Numbered from the stretch's first letter, positions 26,387 to 35,394 are shown. The stretch: DNA of 64,000 bases from QHWT01 sp963755695 (GCA_963755695.1 CAVWLB010000010.1:2790001-2854000), one strand, 5' to 3'. The notes: generated by a model not told the origin, from the letters alone. Numbers and translations: made by a program.

Positions 26387-28516
26387 TCATCGCATCAGAT
26401 ACCACCCCAGAATCAACACGACCCCGAGGAACAACGACGCCGCGTACGCGCGGATCGAGCCGGTCTGCAATCGACGCAGGCCGCCGCTGAGACCACGCAC
26501 TGTGGTGCCCACGCCATTGACGGCGCCGTCGATCAGTCCCGCGTCCGCCCCCTTCCACAGGAGGAGGGTGGAGGCCTGCTTGATCGGCTGCACGACAACC
26601 GCGTCGTAGATTTCGTCGACGTAATACTTGTTCAGCAGCAGCCGGTAGAGCGGTTCCGTCGATCGTGCGAGCCGGGCGGCCGCCGCGCGATTGCGCAGCC
26701 AGAAGTACACCGCCAATCCGATTCCCGCGACCGCGACGCCGAGCGAGACCGCCATCAGCATGAGTTCGGTCGACTCCTCGGCGCTCGCCTCAGGGTGTGC
26801 GGCTTCGCCCGCCGCGGGCGCGGTTTCGCCAGGAGGAGGCGCAATCTGAAACTCGGGATTGGCGGGCGCGCTCGCGTGCGCCTCGAAGGAAGGTTCGAGG
26901 AACGCCTCGATCTCGTTGCTCCCCCCAATCGCGTGCGGAATGCCAACGACGCCCGCTACGACCGATCCAATCGCCAGAACGATCAGCGCAAAGGCCATTG
27001 CCGGCGGAGCATCATGGAGATGGGCGCCATGGCCATGGCTGTGGCTCACGGGGTCCGAGGTCCGAGATCCGAGGTTCGAGGTGCCAGGTGCGGCGTGTGC
27101 GGGACTTGCCGGGTGTGCCCGGTGCATGCCGCCCGCGGCTCCGTGGGTGGCAGGCTCCTCTTCCTCCGGGTGCTCCGGGGGCGCATCGTGCCGGCGCTCG
27201 CCGTGGAACGCGAGAAACACGAGACGGAACATGTAGGTCGCGGTCAGGAAGGCGGTCAGCAGGCCGACAGCCCACATGACGGTTCTGCCCGCGGAGAAGG
27301 TCCGGAACAGGATCTCGTCCTTGCTGAAGAATCCGGAGAGCGGAAAGATACCGGCAATCGCCAGCGCGCCGATGAGGAACGTCCAGTACGTGATCGGCAG
27401 CCCCTTCTTCAACCCGCCCATGTTGCGCAGGTCCTGTTCGCCGGCAAGCGCGTGAATCACCGCGCCCGATCCGAGGAACAGCAACGCCTTGAAGAACGCG
27501 TGGGTGTAGAGATGGAAGATACCGGCGGCGTACGCGCCAACGCCCATCGCCAGGAACATGTAGCCGAGCTGCGACACCGTTGAATACGCGAGCACCCGCT
27601 TGATGTCGTTCTGCACGAGGCCGATCGTGCCGGCCATCAGGGCGGTGGCGACACCTATCCCCGCCACGATGGCCAGCGTGTGAGGCGCGTGGCTGAACAG
27701 CACCGCATTACGGCCGATCATGTAGACGCCGGCGGTGACCATGGTCGCGGCGTGAATCAGCGCGGAGACCGGCGTCGGCCCTTCCATCGCGTCGGGCAGC
27801 CACACATAGAGCGGAATCTGTGCCGACTTGCCGGTTGCGCCGAGAAACAGCAGCAGCGTGGCAATGGTCAGCACGCCCCAACCGGTTTCGGGCGTCGTGG
27901 CCGCAACCTTCGACGCGACTTCCTGGAAATCGAGCGTGCTGAACGTGGCAAAGAGCAGCAGCATCCCCAGGATGAACCCGAAATCGCCGATGCGGTTGAC
28001 GACGAAGGCCTTCTTCCCCGCGTCGGCGGCGGACTTCTTACGGAACCAGAAACCAATCAACAGATATGAGCAGAGCCCGACCCCTTCCCAGCCGACGAAC
28101 ATCACCGGGAAGTTCGCCCCGAGCACGAGCACCAGCATGAAGGCGGCGAAGAGATTGAGGTAGGAGAAGTAGCGCGCGTACTCGCTATCGGTCTCCTCGT
28201 GCATGTAGGCGGTCGAATAAATGTGGATCAGCGAGCCGATCCCGGTAATCACCAGGATCATCACCGATGCGAGCGGATCGACGCGCAGGGCGAACGGGAT
28301 CTGGAAATCACCCGACGGGATCCAGGTAAACACCGTCTGCTGGATCGCGTGATCGGCGGCGTGCGACGCGGCCAGCGCCGACACCACCGAGACGACGAAC
28401 GAGACGATCATCGTCAGGCAGGCGATACCGCCGGAAACGAGCTTCGGCAAACGCCGGCCGAGAGAGGCGTTGATGAGGAAGCCCACCAGGGGCAGGAGCG
28501 GAATCAGCAGCAACAT
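26387..28516 (-). CDS. nuoL: NADH-quinone oxidoreductase subunit L
   Basis: NuoL is the distal proton-pumping subunit, with the long lateral helix at its C-terminus. Conserved parts include FVGWEGVGLCSYLLIGFW (TM5 Glu), KSAQIPLYVWLPDAMEGPTPVSALIHAATMV and the following LAYSTVSQLGYM. The 709-aa protein is longer than the 610-650 aa norm. Residues about 425-500 form an acidic and His-rich loop (HSHGHGAHLHD), part of which (GTSNLGSRTSDPVS) is encoded by a GGTCCGAG repeat. The transmembrane core seems intact. Confidence 0.95.
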   Translation of the reverse strand: MLLLIPLLPLVGFLINASLGRRLPKLVSGGIACLTMIVSFVVSVVSALAASHAADHAIQQTVFTWIPSGDFQIPFALRVDPLASVMILVITGIGSLIHIYSTAYMHEETDSEYARYFSYLNLFAAFMLVLVLGANFPVMFVGWEGVGLCSYLLIGFWFRKKSAADAGKKAFVVNRIGDFGFILGMLLLFATFSTLDFQEVASKVAATTPETGWGVLTIATLLLFLGATGKSAQIPLYVWLPDAMEGPTPVSALIHAATMVTAGVYMIGRNAVLFSHAPHTLAIVAGIGVATALMAGTIGLVQNDIKRVLAYSTVSQLGYMFLAMGVGAYAAGIFHLYTHAFFKALLFLGSGAVIHALAGEQDLRNMGGLKKGLPITYWTFLIGALAIAGIFPLSGFFSKDEILFRTFSAGRTVMWAVGLLTAFLTATYMFRLVFLAFHGERRHDAPPEHPEEEEPATHGAAGGMHRAHPASPAHAAPGTSNLGSRTSDPVSHSHGHGAHLHDAPPAMAFALIVLAIGSVVAGVVGIPHAIGGSNEIEAFLEPSFEAHASAPANPEFQIAPPPGETAPAAGEAAHPEASAEESTELMLMAVSLGVAVAGIGLAVYFWLRNRAAAARLARSTEPLYRLLLNKYYVDEIYDAVVVQPIKQASTLLLWKGADAGLIDGAVNGVGTTVRGLSGGLRRLQTGSIRAYAASLFLGVVLILGWYLMR
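27049..27097. repeat. GGTCCGAG-type repeat within nuoL
   Basis: Units GGTCCGAGGTCCGAGATCC and GAGGTTCGAGGTG occur in frame inside the nuoL coding sequence, in the hydrophilic loop before the C-terminal part. They match the tract inside alr and the intergenic tracts at 26,288 and 28,517. Confidence 0.7.
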
Positions 28517-28558
28517 GTTCAGCGGACCTCGAACTCGATCCTCGGGCCTCGGCGTCGA
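28517..28558. repeat. GGTCCGAG-type repeat between nuoK and nuoL
   Basis: Units GGACCTCGAACTCGATCC and TCGGGCCTCGGCG fill the 42-nt gap. They begin right after the nuoK stop codon. No inverted arm fits in so short a tract. Confidence 0.6.
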
Positions 28559-28861
28559 TTACCATTTCAGCGTAGTAAAGGCATCCGGGCTCAGCGTCTC
28601 TCGATGCCGGAACAAGGAGATCACCAGCGCCAGGCCGACGGCGGCCTCCGCGGCCGCAACGGTCATAACGAAGAAGGTAATGATCTGCCCGTCGACCGTC
28701 CCCAGATAGCGGCCCACCGCGACAAAGGTCAGGTTGACCGCGTTCAGCATGATCTCGATCGACAGCAGGATGGTGATCAGGTTGCGGCGCAGGAACACGC
28801 CTGCGGTGCCGATGGCGAAAAGGATGCCCGAGAGCACCAGAAAGTGATTCAGCAGCAACAC
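28559..28861 (-). CDS. nuoK: NADH-quinone oxidoreductase subunit K
   Basis: NuoK is a 100-aa subunit with three membrane helices. Two key glutamates lie in SIEIMLNAVNLTFV (TM2) and in VAAAEAAVGLALVISLFR (TM3), both needed for proton transfer. The start LLNHFLVLSGILFAIGTAGVF matches the family. It abuts nuoJ (1-nt gap) upstream and nuoL downstream. Confidence 0.96.
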   Translation of the reverse strand: MLLLNHFLVLSGILFAIGTAGVFLRRNLITILLSIEIMLNAVNLTFVAVGRYLGTVDGQIITFFVMTVAAAEAAVGLALVISLFRHRETLSPDAFTTLKW

Positions 28862-28862
28862 G

Positions 28863-29363
28863 TCACGGCTCCTTGCGGGCGATGACCACCGCCCCGACCA
28901 TCGCGACCAGGATGAGAACCGAAGTCACTTCGAACGCGAAGGCGTGAGTGGTGAAGATCCCGGCGCCAATCGCCGCCACCGAACTGATCGACCCGGCGCT
29001 CGCGCTGAACGCGGTGCGGCTGATCCGGGAGAAGGCCCAGATGCCCTCGGCCGCGAGCGCCAGCGACAGCACCACCGCGATCTTCATCGCGTGCGGCCCC
29101 AGCGTCGGCGGCACCACCTCGTCCTCGGTATGGGCGTTCAGCAGCATGACGACAAAGAGAAAGAGCACCATGATGGCGCCGGCGTAGACGATGATCTGGG
29201 TCACCGCCGTGAACGGTGCATCGAGAAGGACGTAGAGGCCCGACAGCGCGCCAAACGACACGATCAGCAGCATCACGCTGTGCATCGGGTTGCGCTGTCC
29301 GATGACCAGCAGGGACGCGACCACCGCAATGGCGGCAAAAACGTAGAACGTGATCTGATCCAT
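28863..29363 (-). CDS. nuoJ: NADH-quinone oxidoreductase subunit J
   Basis: NuoJ is a membrane-arm subunit with five helices, 166 aa. The conserved core is ASLLVIGQRNPMHSVMLLIVSFGALSGLYVLLDAPFTAVTQIIVYAGAIMVLFLFVVMLL, including the pi-bulge helix TM3. It is followed by a variable region and a last helix before ARKEP. In this operon it follows nuoH directly; nuoI, which normally lies between them, is missing. Confidence 0.95.
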   Translation of the reverse strand: MDQITFYVFAAIAVVASLLVIGQRNPMHSVMLLIVSFGALSGLYVLLDAPFTAVTQIIVYAGAIMVLFLFVVMLLNAHTEDEVVPPTLGPHAMKIAVVLSLALAAEGIWAFSRISRTAFSASAGSISSVAAIGAGIFTTHAFAFEVTSVLILVAMVGAVVIARKEP

Positions 29364-29420
29364 ACGCCAGTAGGCCGACCTTCAGGTCAGACGAGCCTCA
29401 AATCCGCAACCAGTCCGCGC

Positions 29421-30455
29421 TCACCCCAGCCAGACCACCAGTGCCGCGGTGACCACGAGATTGACAATCGCCACCGGCAGCAAGTACTTCCAGCCGAATT
29501 CCATCAACTGGTCATAGCGATAGCGCGGCAGCGTCCACCGCATCCAGACATAAAAGAACAGCAGCGCGAGCGTCTTGATCAGGAACCAGATCCATCCCAG
29601 CCAATCGGGCAGGAATGGGCCCAGCCACCCTCCGAGATACAGGCTGGTGGCCACCGCCGAGACCGTGACCATGTTCACGTACTCGGCGAGGAAGAACAGG
29701 CCGAAACTCATGCTGCTGTATTCGGTGTGATAGCCCGCCACCAGCTCCTGCTCCGCTTCCGGGAAATCGAACGGCGCACGGTTGGTTTCAGCGACGCCGG
29801 CGGTGAAGAAAATCAGGAAGCCGAGCGGCTGCAGGAACACATACCAGCGCGGGATCACGTGCCACCAGTAGCCGGTCTGGTTCAGGACGATCTCCCGCAA
29901 CGACAGCGACCCGGCCATCATCACGACTGCCGCCAGCGCCAAGCCGTACGAGATCTCGTAGCTGATCATCTGCGCCGCCGAGCGCAGGCCGCCCAGCAGC
30001 GAATACTTGCTGTTGGAGCTCCACCCGGCGAGCACGATCCCGTAAACCCCCATCGAGGTGATCGCGAACACGACCAGGATGCCGACGTTGACGTCCGTCA
30101 CTTCCAGGCGCAGCGGCGGGTCCAGCAGCCCGAACAGGGTGATCTGCGTGCCGAACGGCACGACCGAGAACGCCGTCAGGGCGGCGGCGACCGAGATGAC
30201 CGGCGCGATCAGGAAGAGGAGCTTGTCTGCCGCCTTTGGCATCAGCTCCTCTTTCAACAGCAACTTGAATACGTCGGCGAACGGCTGCAGCAACCCTTCG
30301 AAGCCGACGCGGTTGGGGCCCACCCGGTCCTGGATGTAGGCGCAGACCTTCCGCTCCATCCACACCATGAACGCTGATGACAGTACCAGCATGTTCATCA
30401 CCACGAAGATGAGCACCAAATGCGCGACGACGTTCGGATTGATGAATGACGGCAT
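29421..30455 (-). CDS. nuoH: NADH-quinone oxidoreductase subunit H
   Basis: NuoH carries the quinone-access channel at the junction of the two arms. The 344-aa protein has WMERKVCAYIQDRVGPNRVGFEGLLQPFADVFKLLLKEE near the N-terminus and ETNRAPFDFPEAEQELVAGYHTEYSSMSFGLFFLAEY, the Glu-rich loop facing quinone. It starts 2 nt after the nuoF stop. A 57-nt gap without a repeat separates it from nuoJ, too short for nuoI. Confidence 0.96.
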   Translation of the reverse strand: MPSFINPNVVAHLVLIFVVMNMLVLSSAFMVWMERKVCAYIQDRVGPNRVGFEGLLQPFADVFKLLLKEELMPKAADKLLFLIAPVISVAAALTAFSVVPFGTQITLFGLLDPPLRLEVTDVNVGILVVFAITSMGVYGIVLAGWSSNSKYSLLGGLRSAAQMISYEISYGLALAAVVMMAGSLSLREIVLNQTGYWWHVIPRWYVFLQPLGFLIFFTAGVAETNRAPFDFPEAEQELVAGYHTEYSSMSFGLFFLAEYVNMVTVSAVATSLYLGGWLGPFLPDWLGWIWFLIKTLALLFFYVWMRWTLPRYRYDQLMEFGWKYLLPVAIVNLVVTAALVVWLG

Positions 30456-30457
30456 CG

Positions 30458-31756
30458 TCAGTGAGCCAGCGCAATCGCACTCTTGGCCCGCCAGTCGGCA
30501 GGCACGGTGCAGCGGCCTTCGCGGATGTGCGCCTCGTACTCGGCGCGGAAATACTTCAGCGTGGTCAGCGGTGGGGTGGCCTCGGCGTCACCGAAGGCAC
30601 ACAACGTCTTGCCGGCGATGTTGTTCGACACGCTGGTGAGCAGGTCGAGGTCGCGCATCTGCCCTTCGCCACGCTCGATGCGCGCGAGGATCTTGTGGAG
30701 CCAGTCGCCACCTTCGCGGCAAGGCGTGCACTTGCCGCACGACTCGTGCTTGTAGAAGTGCATCAGGTTCATGGCCGCCCACACCATGCAGGTCGTCTCA
30801 TCCATCACGATCATCCCGGCGGAGCCGAGCATCGAGCCGGCCTTCTGCACGCTGTCGAAGCTGGCGGGAATGTCGAGTTGATCCGGCATCAGGATCGGAA
30901 CCGATGATCCGCCGGGAATGACCGCCTTGAGCTGATGCCCCTCGCGGATGCCGCCGGCGCGATCGAAGATCAGTTCTTTGATCGTGGTGTTCATCGAGGC
31001 TTCGTAGACGCCGGGCTTCTTCACGTGCCCGCTGATGCAGAACAGCTTCGGACCGCCGTTCTTCTCGGGACCGAGCTTCGCGAACCATTCGGCGCCGTTC
31101 ATCACGATCGACGGCAGGTTGCAGAGGGTTTCCACGTTGTTGACCGCCGTCGGGCAGTCGTAGAGTCCCTGCACCGCCGGGAACGGCGGCTTGATCCGCG
31201 GCTGGGCGCGCTTGCCTTCGAGCGACTCGATGAGCGCGGTTTCTTCCCCCGCCTCGTAAGCGCCGGCGCCGCGGTGGACCACGATGTCGCAATCCCATCC
31301 GCTGCCCATGATGTTCTTGCCGGCGTAACCTTGCGCGTACGCCTTCGCCAGCTCCGATTCCAGCACTCTCTGGACGTGATAGAACTCGCCGCGGATGTAG
31401 ATGTAGGCGACCTTTGCGCCGATGGCCCAGCAGCCGATGAGGCACCCTTCGAAGAGCAGGTGCGGATTGCGCTCCATGAGCACGTGATCCTTGAACGTGC
31501 CCGGCTCGCTCTCGTCCGCGTTGCAGGCGATGTATTTCGGCTTGGGCGTCTTCTTGTCGACGAACTGAAATTTCATCCCCGTCGGAAAGCCCGCGCCGCC
31601 GCGCCCCCGCAGTCCCGATGCCTTCACCAGTTCGATGACATCGTTCGGCTCGGTCGCCAGCGCCTTTTTCAGGCCCTGGTACCCCTCGTGCTTCAGGAAG
31701 AAGTCGAGCGTGAAGCCGTTGGGTTCGCGAACGTATTTGGTAAGAATCGGTTCCAT
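30458..31756 (-). CDS. nuoF: NADH-quinone oxidoreductase subunit F
   Basis: NuoF binds NADH and FMN and holds cluster N3. The 432-aa protein has the NADH-binding GLRGRGGAGFPTG, the FMN segment ACNADESEPGTFKD, GAGAYEAGEETALIESLEG, and the cluster ligands ESCGKCTPCREG plus a later Cys in AGKTLCAFGD. All look intact. It abuts nuoE (no gap) and is followed by nuoH rather than by nuoG. Confidence 0.97.
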   Translation of the reverse strand: MEPILTKYVREPNGFTLDFFLKHEGYQGLKKALATEPNDVIELVKASGLRGRGGAGFPTGMKFQFVDKKTPKPKYIACNADESEPGTFKDHVLMERNPHLLFEGCLIGCWAIGAKVAYIYIRGEFYHVQRVLESELAKAYAQGYAGKNIMGSGWDCDIVVHRGAGAYEAGEETALIESLEGKRAQPRIKPPFPAVQGLYDCPTAVNNVETLCNLPSIVMNGAEWFAKLGPEKNGGPKLFCISGHVKKPGVYEASMNTTIKELIFDRAGGIREGHQLKAVIPGGSSVPILMPDQLDIPASFDSVQKAGSMLGSAGMIVMDETTCMVWAAMNLMHFYKHESCGKCTPCREGGDWLHKILARIERGEGQMRDLDLLTSVSNNIAGKTLCAFGDAEATPPLTTLKYFRAEYEAHIREGRCTVPADWRAKSAIALAH

Positions 31757-32362
31757 TTATCGCTCGACGCAGAGATGACAGCCAGAAAGGGCGGATAGGC
31801 CGCGCGCTTTCAGGTCGTCGACCAGCTTGGCACACGTTTCCGGAGTCGCCTTCTCGTGCCAGTGCTCGTTGTTCACCATCACCACCGGAGCACGATCGCA
31901 GGCACCGAGGCATTCGAACTCCACCAGCGTGAACATCCCGGACGGGTCGGTCTCGCCGAGACCAATCCCGAGTTTCTCGCTGAGCGCCTCGGTGACCCGT
32001 TCGGCGCCGGCCAGGGCGCACGACAGCGTCCGGCAGACCTGCAACACGTACTTGCCGACCGGCGCCTTGAAAAACATCACGTAGTAGGTCGCGACGTCCT
32101 CGACGTCCGCCGGGGTGATACGCAGGAATTCGGCGACGTGCCGCATCGCGCTGGCGGTGATGTATTGCTGCTGCTCCTGCACCAGATAGAGCGCCGCCAG
32201 GACCGCCGACTTGCGGCGATCGGGCGGATACTTGCTGCAGATCTCTTCCAGCTGGGCCGCGCGCTCCGGAGTAAACGCGAACGGTTCTCCGCGCGCCATC
32301 AGCGTCCGCTCCGACTTCTGGAATCCTTCGCCGCCGTACGGCATCACCGGATGGAAACTCAT
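31757..32362 (-). CDS. nuoE: NADH-quinone oxidoreductase subunit E
   Basis: NuoE is the thioredoxin-like subunit with the [2Fe-2S] cluster N1a. The 201-aa protein has the helical N-terminal part KYPPDRRKSAVLAALYLVQEQQ and the four ligands in VCRTLSCALAG and FECLGACDRAP. It overlaps nuoD by 4 nt and abuts nuoF, so E and F are tightly coupled. Confidence 0.96.
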   Translation of the reverse strand: MSFHPVMPYGGEGFQKSERTLMARGEPFAFTPERAAQLEEICSKYPPDRRKSAVLAALYLVQEQQQYITASAMRHVAEFLRITPADVEDVATYYVMFFKAPVGKYVLQVCRTLSCALAGAERVTEALSEKLGIGLGETDPSGMFTLVEFECLGACDRAPVVMVNNEHWHEKATPETCAKLVDDLKARGLSALSGCHLCVER

Positions 32363-33549
32363 CGATCCACGTCTCCCATGACCACATCGGTCGAGCCGAT
32401 GACGGCGATGACGTCGGCAATCATGCCGCCTTTAATCATTTTCGGCACCGCCTGGCAGGCGTAGAGACCGGGCGGCCGTGACTTGATCCGGTACGGCCGG
32501 TTCGATCCATCCGACACGATGTAAAAGCCATGCTCGCCGCGGGGACCCTCGATGGGCACGTAGGCTTCACCCGGCGGCACGGTGAACCCCTGCGAATAGA
32601 TCAGGAAGTGCTGAATCAGCGCTTCCATCTCGGTGTAGACCTTGTCCTTCGGCGGCGGGACGATGCGGTAGTCCTGGATGTCGAAGACACCGCGCGGCGT
32701 AATCCGCTGGATCGCCTGCTTGGCGATCCGCACGCTTTGGCGCATCTCCTCGATGCGCACGAGATATCGATCGTAGACGTCGCCGTTGGGGCGGGTCGGC
32801 ACATCGAACTCGTAGGTCTCGTAGCCGCAATACGGAAACGCTCTGCGCACGTCATAAGGAATGCCGACCGCACGCGCGAGCGGACCGACGAGGCTGTAGG
32901 CGATGGTTTCTTCCTTGGTCAGCACTCCAACGCCGCGGGTGCGCTTGATCCAGATCTGGTTCTTCGTCAGCAGGTCCTCGTACTCGGTCAACTTCGACGG
33001 AAACCGATCGAGGAACGCGTTGACGGCTTCGTGGAAGTTCGGGGGCAGGTCCTCGCGCAATCCGCCGATTCGGAGGTAACTCGGGAACATCCGGAAGCCG
33101 GCGAGCATCTCGTTGACGTTCAGCAGCAGCTCGCGTTCGCGGAAGCAGTACATCATCACCGAGACCGCGCCGATCTCGAGCGCATGCGTGGCGAGCCACA
33201 CCAGGTGGCTGCTGATCCGCTGAAGTTCGGCGATCAGCACGCGGATGTGTTTCACCCGCTCCGGAATTTTCGATTCGATCCCCATGAGCCGCTCGACCGC
33301 GAGGATGAAGCCGAGCGAGTTGGATTGCGGGCCGAGGTAGTCCATCCGCTCGACGAGCGGGATGACCTGCTGCCACTTCTTCTGCTCGGCGGTCTTCTCA
33401 ATGCCGGTGTGAAGAAACCCGATCGTGGCGTCTGCGCTGACGACCGTCTCGCCAGACAACTCGAGGATGAGGCGCAGCACGCCGTGCGTGCTGGGGTGCT
33501 GCGGCCCCATGTTGACGGTCATCGTTTCGCTTCGTAGTTCCGGGCTCAT
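32359..33549 (-). CDS. nuoD: NADH-quinone oxidoreductase subunit D
   Basis: NuoD is the 49-kDa-type subunit that forms the quinone pocket with NuoB. The 396-aa protein starts MSPELRSETMTVNMGPQHPSTHGVLRL, where the HPSTHG His is the quinone ligand. It has the family signature LHTGIEKTAEQ and ends with MGDVDR, as usual. It is a separate gene here, not fused to nuoC, and is separated from nuoC by gmhA and a repeat tract. Confidence 0.97.
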   Translation of the reverse strand: MSPELRSETMTVNMGPQHPSTHGVLRLILELSGETVVSADATIGFLHTGIEKTAEQKKWQQVIPLVERMDYLGPQSNSLGFILAVERLMGIESKIPERVKHIRVLIAELQRISSHLVWLATHALEIGAVSVMMYCFRERELLLNVNEMLAGFRMFPSYLRIGGLREDLPPNFHEAVNAFLDRFPSKLTEYEDLLTKNQIWIKRTRGVGVLTKEETIAYSLVGPLARAVGIPYDVRRAFPYCGYETYEFDVPTRPNGDVYDRYLVRIEEMRQSVRIAKQAIQRITPRGVFDIQDYRIVPPPKDKVYTEMEALIQHFLIYSQGFTVPPGEAYVPIEGPRGEHGFYIVSDGSNRPYRIKSRPPGLYACQAVPKMIKGGMIADVIAVIGSTDVVMGDVDR

Positions 33550-33722
33550 AACTTATGGCTTATGGCTCATGCCTCACGACTCATGGGGCTCATGGCTTCT
33601 GGCTCAGGGCTCGAGAGGCTTCAGTCGCACGACCCTCACACCTCGAACCGCCTCGAGCCGTCAGCCGTTCTCTACCTCGAACCGGCTCGAGCCCTAAGTC
33701 CTGAGCCCCAAGCCGTTCTCGA
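33550..33722. repeat. GGCTCATG-type inverted repeat between gmhA and nuoD
   Basis: The left arm has TATGGCTTATGGCTCATGCC and later GGCTCAGGGCTCGAG. The right arm has CTCGAGCCCTAAGTCCTGAG and GAACCGCCTCGAGCC, the inverted complement. The right arm extends into gmhA, whose last residues (GLGLRT) and TAG stop are repeat units. Confidence 0.78.
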
Positions 33723-34281
33723 TCAGTTCACACATCACGTGCAGCAGCGTCCGGTGGACCTCCTGCACGCGGGCCGGACTTTGATCCGGCACGTTGACGT
33801 GGATCTCGGCCGAGGCGCCAACGGATCCGCCGTCGCGTCCCGTCAAAGCAATCGTCTTCAGGCCCCGCTCCCGCGCGAACTGCAACGCGGCGAGGACATT
33901 TGGAGACTCCCCGCTCGTCGAGATCCCGAAGGCCACGTCTCCGGGGCGGCCGAGGGCCTCGATCTGCCGAACGAACACCTGCTTGAATGAGTAGTCGTTG
34001 GCCACACTCGTCAGAATCGCGGTGTCGGCCGTCAGCGCTATCGCCGGAAGCGCCGCGCGCTCACGCATGAAGCGGCCGACCAGCTCCGCCGCCAGGTGCT
34101 GGGCGTCCGTTGCGCTGCCGCCATTGCCAAACGCAAGCACTTTCCCACCGGCCGAGAGCGCCTCGTCGATGGCCTGCACCGCCATCAGCGTCGGCCCGAT
34201 GTTGCGGCGAACGCGATCGTGCAGCGCGATGGTTGCCGCAAACGCGGCCTCGGCGAGCGGTCCGCCATCCTGCGCCGTCAC
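33694..34281 (-). CDS. gmhA: Phosphoheptose isomerase-like SIS protein inside the nuo operon
   Basis: GmhA converts sedoheptulose 7-phosphate to D-glycero-D-manno-heptose 7-phosphate, the first step of LPS heptose synthesis. The 195-aa SIS-domain protein has AFGNGGSATDAQHLAAELVGRF, the GmhA-type DTAILTSVANDYSFKQVFVRQ and GISTSGESPNVLAAL. The metal-site His and Glu of the family seem present. The GTG start at 34281 follows the nuoC TGA by one base, so it should be translationally coupled to nuoC. The location between nuoC and nuoD is unusual. Confidence 0.9.
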   Translation of the reverse strand: MTAQDGGPLAEAAFAATIALHDRVRRNIGPTLMAVQAIDEALSAGGKVLAFGNGGSATDAQHLAAELVGRFMRERAALPAIALTADTAILTSVANDYSFKQVFVRQIEALGRPGDVAFGISTSGESPNVLAALQFARERGLKTIALTGRDGGSVGASAEIHVNVPDQSPARVQEVHRTLLHVMCELIENGLGLRT

Positions 34282-34282
34282 G

Positions 34283-34852
34283 TCAGTCCTGCCGCGCCCG
34301 CTCGCGGTCGGCCCGCAGGTTCGCCGCGAATTGCTCGGGCGTGAGCTGCAGCGCCTCGTAAATCTTCGGCGTCATCTTGATCTGAACGGGGTAATCCTTT
34401 CGCGCCGGGAAACCCTCCCAGTCGTCGGGCATGAGCAGGCGCCGCAGATCCGGGTGCCCGTCGAACAAGATGCCAAAAAGATCCCAGACCTCTCGTTCCG
34501 CCCAGTTCATCGCCGGCCACAGCCCAGAGAGCGTCGGCATCCGCGGATCGCTTCCGGGCACCCGCACCTTCACGCGCAGACGCTTCGCCGTGTCGCCGAA
34601 GCCGGCGACCCCCAGCGACGCCAGGTGAAGGACCACCTCGAAGCGCGGCTCGCGGGGCATGTAGTCGACCGCGGTCATGTCGGGAACGAAGGCGAAGCCC
34701 AGCGATGGCGTGTCGCGCAGCGCGCGGCACACGTCGACCACGTGTTCACGTGCAATGTAGATCGCCGCCATTCCGTCAGCGGCGGCCGCGGGTTCGACCG
34801 ATCCGTCGGGGACGAGGCCTTTGAGGGCGTCGATAATCGCTTGCGTATGCAT
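34283..34852 (-). CDS. nuoC: NADH-quinone oxidoreductase subunit C
   Basis: NuoC is the 30-kDa subunit of the complex I peripheral arm. The 189-aa protein has a variable start and then the family signature NWAEREVWDLFGILFDGHPDLRRLLMPDDWEGFPARKDYP. MTAVDYMPREPRFEVVLHLAS lies in the N-terminal domain. A C-terminal tail continues past the conserved YP. It is followed at once by gmhA. Confidence 0.96.
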   Translation of the reverse strand: MHTQAIIDALKGLVPDGSVEPAAAADGMAAIYIAREHVVDVCRALRDTPSLGFAFVPDMTAVDYMPREPRFEVVLHLASLGVAGFGDTAKRLRVKVRVPGSDPRMPTLSGLWPAMNWAEREVWDLFGILFDGHPDLRRLLMPDDWEGFPARKDYPVQIKMTPKIYEALQLTPEQFAANLRADRERARQD

Positions 34853-34926
34853 GGCTCAGAGCTTATGACTCAAGGCTCAGGCTGGCTCAGGGCTTAAGCC
34901 GGCATCAGCCGTGAGCCATGAGCCAT
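34853..34926. repeat. GGCTCATG-type inverted repeat between nuoB and nuoC
   Basis: GGCTCAGAGCTTATGACTCA units on the nuoC side face GTGAGCCATGAGCCATTCAC on the nuoB side, which are inverted copies. The tract begins at the nuoB stop codon. Confidence 0.78.
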
Positions 34927-35394
34927 TCACGCTGTCAGCTTCATCTGATCGATCTTCTTCTGGAGCTGGACGATGCCGTAAATGAGCGATTCGGGTCGCG
35001 GCGGGCAGCCGGGTACGAAGACGTCGACCGGAACGACCTGGTCGACGCCCTGCACGAGCGCGTAGTTATCGAACACACCGCCGACCGACGCACATGCGCC
35101 CATCGAGATTACGTACTTCGGTTCGGGCATCTGGTCGTAGATGCGCCGCAGCACCGGCGCCATCTTGCGGGACAGGCGGCCGGCAACGATCATCAGATCC
35201 GACTGCCGCGGCGATCCACGAAAGACCTCGGCGCCGAAGCGCGCGATGTCGTAACGCGACGCGCTCATCGCCATCATTTCGATCGCGCAGCACGCCAGAC
35301 CGAACGTGACCGGCCAGATCGACGATCGGCGCGCCCAGTTGGTCATCTTCTCGACGGTAGTCGTCAGAACGGGTATGTCCGGAAAGTCAGCCAT
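34927..35394 (-). CDS. nuoB: NADH-quinone oxidoreductase subunit B
   Basis: NuoB holds cluster N2, the last iron-sulfur centre before quinone. The 155-aa protein has the four ligand cysteines: tandem CC in [12 protein letters not shown], one in [15 protein letters not shown] and one in [15 protein letters not shown]. All are present, so the subunit should be functional. It follows nuoA by 55 nt. Confidence 0.97.
   Translation of the reverse strand: MADFPDIPVLTTTVEKMTNWARRSSIWPVTFGLACCAIEMMAMSASRYDIARFGAEVFRGSPRQSDLMIVAGRLSRKMAPVLRRIYDQMPEPKYVISMGACASVGGVFDNYALVQGVDQVVPVDVFVPGCPPRPESLIYGIVQLQKKIDQMKLTA

Noticed and set aside
28944..30377. Long plus-strand open frame opposite nuoJ and nuoH
   Set aside because: Antisense to two well-supported complex I genes, with biased composition and no recognisable domain.
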